From the NCBI GenBank assembly GCA_019794795.1, contig JAIMFC010000001.1:186001-250000 (forward strand): DNA of 64,000 nucleotides, written 5' to 3'. The notes below the pieces were generated by a model. The model did no database searches and was not told the origin of the DNA. It saw nothing but the letters and a program-made list of their open reading frames with translations. The translations under genes and the position numbers were made by a program. Origin of the DNA: Streptococcus gallolyticus. Its GTDB lineage: Bacteria > Bacillota > Bacilli > Lactobacillales > Streptococcaceae. Below are positions 59,817 through 64,000 of this stretch, one piece after another (position 1 is the stretch's first letter; every line of letters starts with the position of its first letter).

Positions 59817-60040
59817 AAGAAAGTGGGACAAAAATCGTGATTTCGCAGAAATCGATTTTCCCTCACATCTTTAATTTAAGGTTCGGGCTGAAATAGTCTC
59901 TCCCCAGACTATTTCACTCCCACTTCTATTCGAAATTACTTGCGTAGCAAGGGATGAGAACATTCAGTCAACCACTACATCAAACTGTTAAAACTATAAA
60001 AATTTGAGAACTTGAAACTTTTTGCCCAAGTTCTTTTTAC
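59817..60040. repeat. Dispersed intergenic repeat family 1, copy C (inverted)
   Basis: This copy carries the modules of copy B in reverse complement: GTGGGACAAAAATCGTGATT, then GCGTAGCAAGGGATGAGAAC with CATTCAGTCAACCACTACA, then a terminator hairpin AGAACTTG...CAAGTTCTTTTT (about 60008-60040). It fills the gap between the convergent GNAT and mvaA genes. Confidence 0.65.
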
Positions 60041-60044
60041 ATAT

Positions 60045-61304
60045 CTATGGAGTGCGTACCTGCGTCAAAAGTTTTTCGGCTGTCTCCAAATTCATATGTT
60101 TTTCTTGACGAAGGAGACGAGCGACCTCTTCAATTTCGTTTTCTATGGCTCCAGCCAACATAGCTAGGGATTTTGCATGGAGTTTCATATGCCCTTGCTG
60201 GATGCCAGATGTCACCAAAGCCCGCAGTGCTGCAAAGTTTTGGCAGAGTCCGACGGACACGATGAGACCGGCTAGGGTACGGGCGTCGGGGTGACCAAGG
60301 AGGTCAAAGGCAACCTGAACTTTTGGATTGAGACCAATGGAGCCTCCGACAGTTGCAATAGGCATTGGCAGGGTCAAGCTCCCAACTAATGCTTCTCCGT
60401 CAATGGTCCAAGTTGACAATCCGCGGTAAATCCCATCACGGCTGGCATAGGCGTGGGAACCGGCTTCAACAGCTCGCCAATCATTTCCGGTCGCGACAAC
60501 AAGAGCATCAATCCCATTGAAAATCCCCTTGTTATGCGTAGCTGCCCGATAGGGATCGACTTGAGCAAGTTTGCTAGCAAGAGCTAGCTTTTCTGCTGTT
60601 TCTTGAGCAAGGGCGGGATCTGTATGGAGACTGGAAATCTTAATACGGCAGCTGGCTGTCACTAGTGAATCAGTCGCATAGTTGGATAGAATCGCCATGA
60701 GACTTTTTCCAGCGGTCACATTTTCCAGATAATCCTTAATCCCTTCAAGCATGGTATTGAGGATATTGGCCCCCATAGCTTCTTGGACATCCACGTGTAG
60801 GTAGAGAATGAGGAACTGCTCCTTGATTTCCACTGAAATTTTTCGTGCACCACCTCCTCTTTTGACAATGGAAGGGTGGGCTTGATTGGCAAGGGAGATA
60901 ATCTGCTGGCTATTTTCCAGCAATTCAGCGCGAGCTTTTTCCATATCGACTACATCATAAAGGGCAACCTGACCAATCATGAGCCGCTCTTCAATGCTGG
61001 TTGTAAAGCCACCGGACTTGGCAATGATTTTGGCGCCAAATGAACAGGCAGCGACAACAGAAGGCTCCTCTGTTACTATAGGAATGCGGTATTCATAGTC
61101 ATTGACTGTAAATTCTGGAACAACAGAAAATGGCAGAGAAAAGGTCCCAAGATGGTTTTCTGCCATCTTTCCAGCAACGGTTTCTGGTAAATTACGGTCT
61201 TCCTCTAAAATCTGACATGTTTCTTCAGACAGCTCCGTCTTGTCAGCTAAAATACGAATACGCTCCTGGCGTGTTTTTTTATAAAATCCTGAAAAATCTG
61301 ACAT
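60045..61304 (-). CDS. mvaA: Hydroxymethylglutaryl-CoA reductase, class II
   Basis: MvaA reduces HMG-CoA to mevalonate, the committed step of the isoprenoid pathway in Gram-positive cocci. The 419-residue length fits class II. It has 'RLMIGQVALYDV', the 'VQEAMGANILNTMLEGI' segment, the catalytic Lys and Asp regions 'ATHNKGIFNGIDALVVATGNDWRA' and 'VGGSIGLNPKVQVAFDLLG', and the C-terminal His near 'GHMKLHAKSLAMLAG'. It is downstream of mvaS, separated by a 258-base repeat-containing gap. Confidence 0.95.
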   Translation of the reverse strand: MSDFSGFYKKTRQERIRILADKTELSEETCQILEEDRNLPETVAGKMAENHLGTFSLPFSVVPEFTVNDYEYRIPIVTEEPSVVAACSFGAKIIAKSGGFTTSIEERLMIGQVALYDVVDMEKARAELLENSQQIISLANQAHPSIVKRGGGARKISVEIKEQFLILYLHVDVQEAMGANILNTMLEGIKDYLENVTAGKSLMAILSNYATDSLVTASCRIKISSLHTDPALAQETAEKLALASKLAQVDPYRAATHNKGIFNGIDALVVATGNDWRAVEAGSHAYASRDGIYRGLSTWTIDGEALVGSLTLPMPIATVGGSIGLNPKVQVAFDLLGHPDARTLAGLIVSVGLCQNFAALRALVTSGIQQGHMKLHAKSLAMLAGAIENEIEEVARLLRQEKHMNLETAEKLLTQVRTP

Positions 61305-61317
61305 ACGATTCCTTTCA

Positions 61318-61560
61318 CATCAAAAGGGAGTGGGAAAGAACTCATAGCAATCAACAAAGAGTTCCCTTCGCTCCCTTATTTTTTAGCTCAGGCAGAAAAC
61401 GTCCACTGGACCTTTTCTCTCCCACCCCCGCACAGTTGATTAGGCTATCTTTGAAGCTTGAAAAGCGAACAAAGATGCCAATCAGCACCCGACAACCACT
61501 GCGTCTTGCAATTCTAGCTCAAATAAAATTAGGAGTTGGACTTTTTGCCCAGCTCCGTAT
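61318..61560. repeat. Dispersed intergenic repeat family 1, copy D (divergent)
   Basis: The gap between mvaS and mvaA holds GGGAGTGGGAAAGAACTC, CCGCACAGTTGATTAGG, CGACAACCACTGCGTC and GGAGTTGGACTTTTTGCCC. Each echoes a module of copies B or C in the same relative order. It is the most diverged copy. Confidence 0.5.
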
Positions 61561-61562
61561 TT

Positions 61563-62714
61563 TTATCCTTTGCGATAAATTCGCTTGTGGTCTTCAATTT
61601 TTTGGAGGGAAAATGGAGCGGTATCAGTTAGTTCAACTGAGTTACCATCTGCGTCTACTTGGATTTCTTCGAAGAAAATTTCCTCGTATTGCGCAACAGT
61701 CAATTGCTCACGAGCTTGTAATTTCTCCAAACGTTTGCTGTCGAGTTGATCACGGAAGCCTTCAACTAAGCGTCCGCTGAAAATTTCACAGACAGCTCCA
61801 CTACCATAACTATAAAAGAGGACCTGGTCATCTGCCTGGATAGCTTGGCTATTTTCCAGCAGAGAAAGTAAAGAAAGGAAAATAGAACCAGTATAGATAT
61901 TACCCACGATTTGGTTGTAAATGATAGCCTCGTGGAAACGGGCTGTTAAGCGTTCCAAATCCTCTTCTTGGGCAATAGCTTGAAGTCCCTTAAGTCCCTG
62001 TTTTGAGAAAGGAATGTGCAAGCACATGGCTGCAAAATCCGCCAAAGTCTTACCAGTTTTTTCTTGGTAACGAGCAAAGGTAGTCGTCAAGCAATCAGTG
62101 TATTGTTCAGTTGAAAATTTTCCATCTACGCGAGGGTACTTGTCATAGTTAGGACGCCAGAAGTCCATGATATCACGGGTTTGGCAGATATTATCATTGT
62201 TGAGAACCATAACACGAGGATCAGCAGAGACCAACATGGCAATAGCGCCAGCCCCTTGAGTGGACTCCCCACCAGAAGCAATTCCGTACTTGGCAATGTC
62301 GCTAGCAATTACCAAGACTTTTGAATCAGGAAATTGTGCCACATGGCTCTTAGCGAGGCTCAGACCAGCGGTTGCCCCATAGCAGGCTTCCTTGATTTCA
62401 ATAGAGCGTGCGAAGGGTTGGATTCCCAAAAGGCCGTGAATATAGACGGCCGCTGCCTTGCTTTGGTCGATACTAGACTCTGTACCGACGATCACCATGT
62501 CGATAGCTTCTTTGTCTTCGTCGGTCAAAATAGCTTGCGCTGCTTGAGCACCTAGGGTGACAATATCTTGACTGACTGGAGCAACAGCCATTTGGCTTTG
62601 CATGAGTCCGATTTTAAATTTATTTGGGTCAATATCGCGGGCAGCTGCCAAGTCTGCTAAGTCGAGGACATAGCTGGGGGCAGCAAAACCAATTTTATCT
62701 ATACCAATATTCAT
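61563..62714 (-). CDS. mvaS: Hydroxymethylglutaryl-CoA synthase
   Basis: MvaS condenses acetyl-CoA with acetoacetyl-CoA to HMG-CoA. The 383-residue thiolase-fold enzyme has Glu79 in 'VGTESSIDQSKAAAVYIHGLLG', the acyl-accepting Cys111 in 'IEIKEACYGATAGL' and 'DFWRPNYDKYPRVDGKFS' further on. It starts three bases after the thiolase gene, in one operon with it. Confidence 0.96.
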   Translation of the reverse strand: MNIGIDKIGFAAPSYVLDLADLAAARDIDPNKFKIGLMQSQMAVAPVSQDIVTLGAQAAQAILTDEDKEAIDMVIVGTESSIDQSKAAAVYIHGLLGIQPFARSIEIKEACYGATAGLSLAKSHVAQFPDSKVLVIASDIAKYGIASGGESTQGAGAIAMLVSADPRVMVLNNDNICQTRDIMDFWRPNYDKYPRVDGKFSTEQYTDCLTTTFARYQEKTGKTLADFAAMCLHIPFSKQGLKGLQAIAQEEDLERLTARFHEAIIYNQIVGNIYTGSIFLSLLSLLENSQAIQADDQVLFYSYGSGAVCEIFSGRLVEGFRDQLDSKRLEKLQAREQLTVAQYEEIFFEEIQVDADGNSVELTDTAPFSLQKIEDHKRIYRKG

Positions 62715-62717
62715 TTT

Positions 62718-63899
62718 CTATCCTTTTGCATTTGAAATAATAAGGGAAATCCCTTGCCCTCCACCAATACAGAGAGAGCAGAGGCCCAATTTTTCTTGAC
62801 GTTTTTCTAATTCGTGAATGAGGCTAACCAAGATTCGAGCACCGCTGGCACCGATTGGGTGGCCAAGGGCAATAGCACCGCCATTCACATTGATTTTTTC
62901 AGCTGGAATGCCTAATTCGCGGGCCACAGGAATAGCTTGGGCTGCGAAGGCTTCATTTAATTCGAAGAGATCGATATTTTCAACAGATAAGCCAGCTTTT
63001 TTGAGTGCTTTTTGACTAGCAGGAATTGGTCCCAATCCCATAAGGTCTGGTGAGATACCAGCAGTTGCATAGCTTTCAATGTAGGCTAGTGGTTCAATCC
63101 CTAATTCATTAGCTTTCTCGTCTGACATCAGCACCAAAACAGCGCAACCGTCATTGATACCAGAAGCATTTCCTGCCGTTACGCTACCGTCTTTTTTGAA
63201 GGCAGGACGCAGTTGAGCCAGTTTTTCTAATGATGTAGAGCGAGGATACTCGTCGGTGTCAAAGGTGATTTTCTGACGACCAAGTTTGACGGCTAAAGGA
63301 ACAATCTCATCAGCGAAGCGACCATTTTCAAGAGCTCGCGCAGCTTTTTCCTGACTAGAAAGGGCAAAGGCATCTTGTTCTTCGCGGGAAATACCGTGGA
63401 GTTCCGCTACATTTTCAGCGGTAATCCCCATATGCTCTCCAGAAAAAGCATCTGTTAAACCATCTAGGAGCAGACTATCTGCTAGAGATAGGTGGCCCAA
63501 TTTGCTACCGAAACGAGCTTCTTTATTGATATAAGCTGCTTGGCTCATCATTTCAATACCACCAGCCAGCACGACATCGTTGTCACCTAGGAGGATGGAT
63601 TGAGCAGCCAGAAGAACAGCTTTTAAGCCTGAGCCACAGACCTTATTGACTGTGTAGGCAGAAACTTCTTCAGGAATACCTGCAGTAATCGCAATCTGGC
63701 GGGCAATATTTTGTCCATGACCAGCAGATAAGACATTTCCGAAAATCACTTCATCAATAAGAGTAGTAGGAATATTTTTTTGTTCGAGGGCATAACTGGT
63801 TACATCGGCACCCAGCTGAGCCATTTTCATGTCTTTAAGACTACCTCCAAAGTTGCCGATGGCAGAGCGGTAGGCAGAGACAATAGCGACTTTTTTCAT
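62718..63899 (-). CDS. Acetyl-CoA acetyltransferase (thiolase)
   Basis: This biosynthetic thiolase makes acetoacetyl-CoA, the first substrate of the mevalonate pathway. The 393-residue protein has nucleophile Cys88 in '[11 protein letters not shown]', His347 in '[18 protein letters not shown]' and the second Cys377 in '[10 protein letters not shown]'. GGAG precedes the ATG. As first gene of the operon it supplies mvaS and mvaA. In enterococci this activity is fused to mvaA as MvaE; here it is separate. Confidence 0.94.
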   Translation of the reverse strand: MKKVAIVSAYRSAIGNFGGSLKDMKMAQLGADVTSYALEQKNIPTTLIDEVIFGNVLSAGHGQNIARQIAITAGIPEEVSAYTVNKVCGSGLKAVLLAAQSILLGDNDVVLAGGIEMMSQAAYINKEARFGSKLGHLSLADSLLLDGLTDAFSGEHMGITAENVAELHGISREEQDAFALSSQEKAARALENGRFADEIVPLAVKLGRQKITFDTDEYPRSTSLEKLAQLRPAFKKDGSVTAGNASGINDGCAVLVLMSDEKANELGIEPLAYIESYATAGISPDLMGLGPIPASQKALKKAGLSVENIDLFELNEAFAAQAIPVARELGIPAEKINVNGGAIALGHPIGASGARILVSLIHELEKRQEKLGLCSLCIGGGQGISLIISNAKG

Positions 63900-63916
63900 G
63901 ATGACTCCTGTCTTTT

Positions 63917-63953
63917 AGACACCCATAGTGTCTTAATCAGCCTTTCCATTATA
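63917..63953 (-). promoter_or_regulatory. Promoter and inverted repeat before the mevalonate operon
   Basis: On the minus strand a TATAAT (plus-strand 63948-63953) is followed by the inverted repeat AGACAC-N5-GTGTCT (63917-63933), located between the -10 and the ribosome site. It could be an operator; the protein is unknown. Confidence 0.45.
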
Positions 63954-64000
63954 TCATGTTTAGCTAAAAAAGTTTGGAAAGATTATCCGTCTCAGGGCTG

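Noticed and set aside
61130-61780. 216-codon plus-strand frame spanning the mvaA-mvaS gap
   Set aside because: It is antisense to two mevalonate genes and the repeat between them; composition is not protein-like.

Overview
The window is a chromosomal segment of a low-GC Firmicute and almost certainly a Streptococcus. Several things point there: the order scpB-rluB-yidD; the run xseA-xseB-ispA-tlyA-argR-recN; ClpE behind a CtsR box; the mevalonate (not MEP) isoprenoid route; a Dpr peroxide-resistance ferritin with a PerR box; and ComX-type promoter boxes before a competence prepilin peptidase. The Dpr sequence and the intergenic repeats look most like Streptococcus suis or a near relative, but the species call is an inference. 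No rRNA, tRNA, CRISPR array, prophage or intact insertion sequence was seen.

Layout. 1-2.3 kb: chromosome segregation and RNA modification genes, with a probable unannotated small RNA before trmL. 2.3-3.8 kb: FMN riboswitch, riboflavin transporter RibU and a PAP2 phosphatase. 3.8-6.7 kb (minus strand): an OatA-like acyltransferase coupled to a MORN-repeat protein, then a low-molecular-weight phosphatase. 6.8-12.9 kb (plus strand): dpr, yqgQ, a cysteine-less rhodanese, rsmD-membrane protein-coaD-sepM, yutD-rlmN-vanZ. 12.9-15.9 kb (minus strand): NAD salvage (pncB-nadE) and the competence prepilin peptidase. 16-18.3 kb: the tRNA wobble-uridine genes mnmL and mnmM with an aminoglycoside-phosphotransferase-like kinase between them.

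19.2-27.8 kb is a complete unsaturated-uronate catabolic locus. A mannose-family PTS imports glycosaminoglycan disaccharides and Ugl splits them. DhuI, DhuD, KdgK and KdgA take the uronate to pyruvate and glyceraldehyde-3-phosphate. The divergent operons share RegR-type operators and a cre site. 27.8-33.4 kb holds clpE, a small conserved protein, an amino-acid ABC pair and brnQ. 33.6-38.1 kb is a two-component system divergent from a LanFEG-like ABC exporter, with a direct-repeat regulator site between them. 39.2-49.0 kb is a LacI-regulated operon for an alpha-glucoside: a sugar ABC importer without its own ATPase, two different GH65 phosphorylases and beta-phosphoglucomutase. 49.4-58.3 kb is housekeeping, ending with HU. 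58.3-59.8 kb is a small decayed accessory patch plus a GNAT acetyltransferase. 60-63.9 kb is the upper mevalonate pathway (thiolase, mvaS, mvaA).

Two dispersed intergenic repeat families were found by eye. One is about 170-240 bp, has terminator-like ends and occurs four times in both orientations. The other is about 80-130 bp and occurs three times, one copy carrying a short palindromic insertion. The strongest leads are the three-hairpin RNA before trmL, the kinase between mnmL and mnmM, tandem ComX boxes, three apparently leaderless genes, the repeat families, and the lantibiotic-immunity-like module with its CiaR-like direct repeat.
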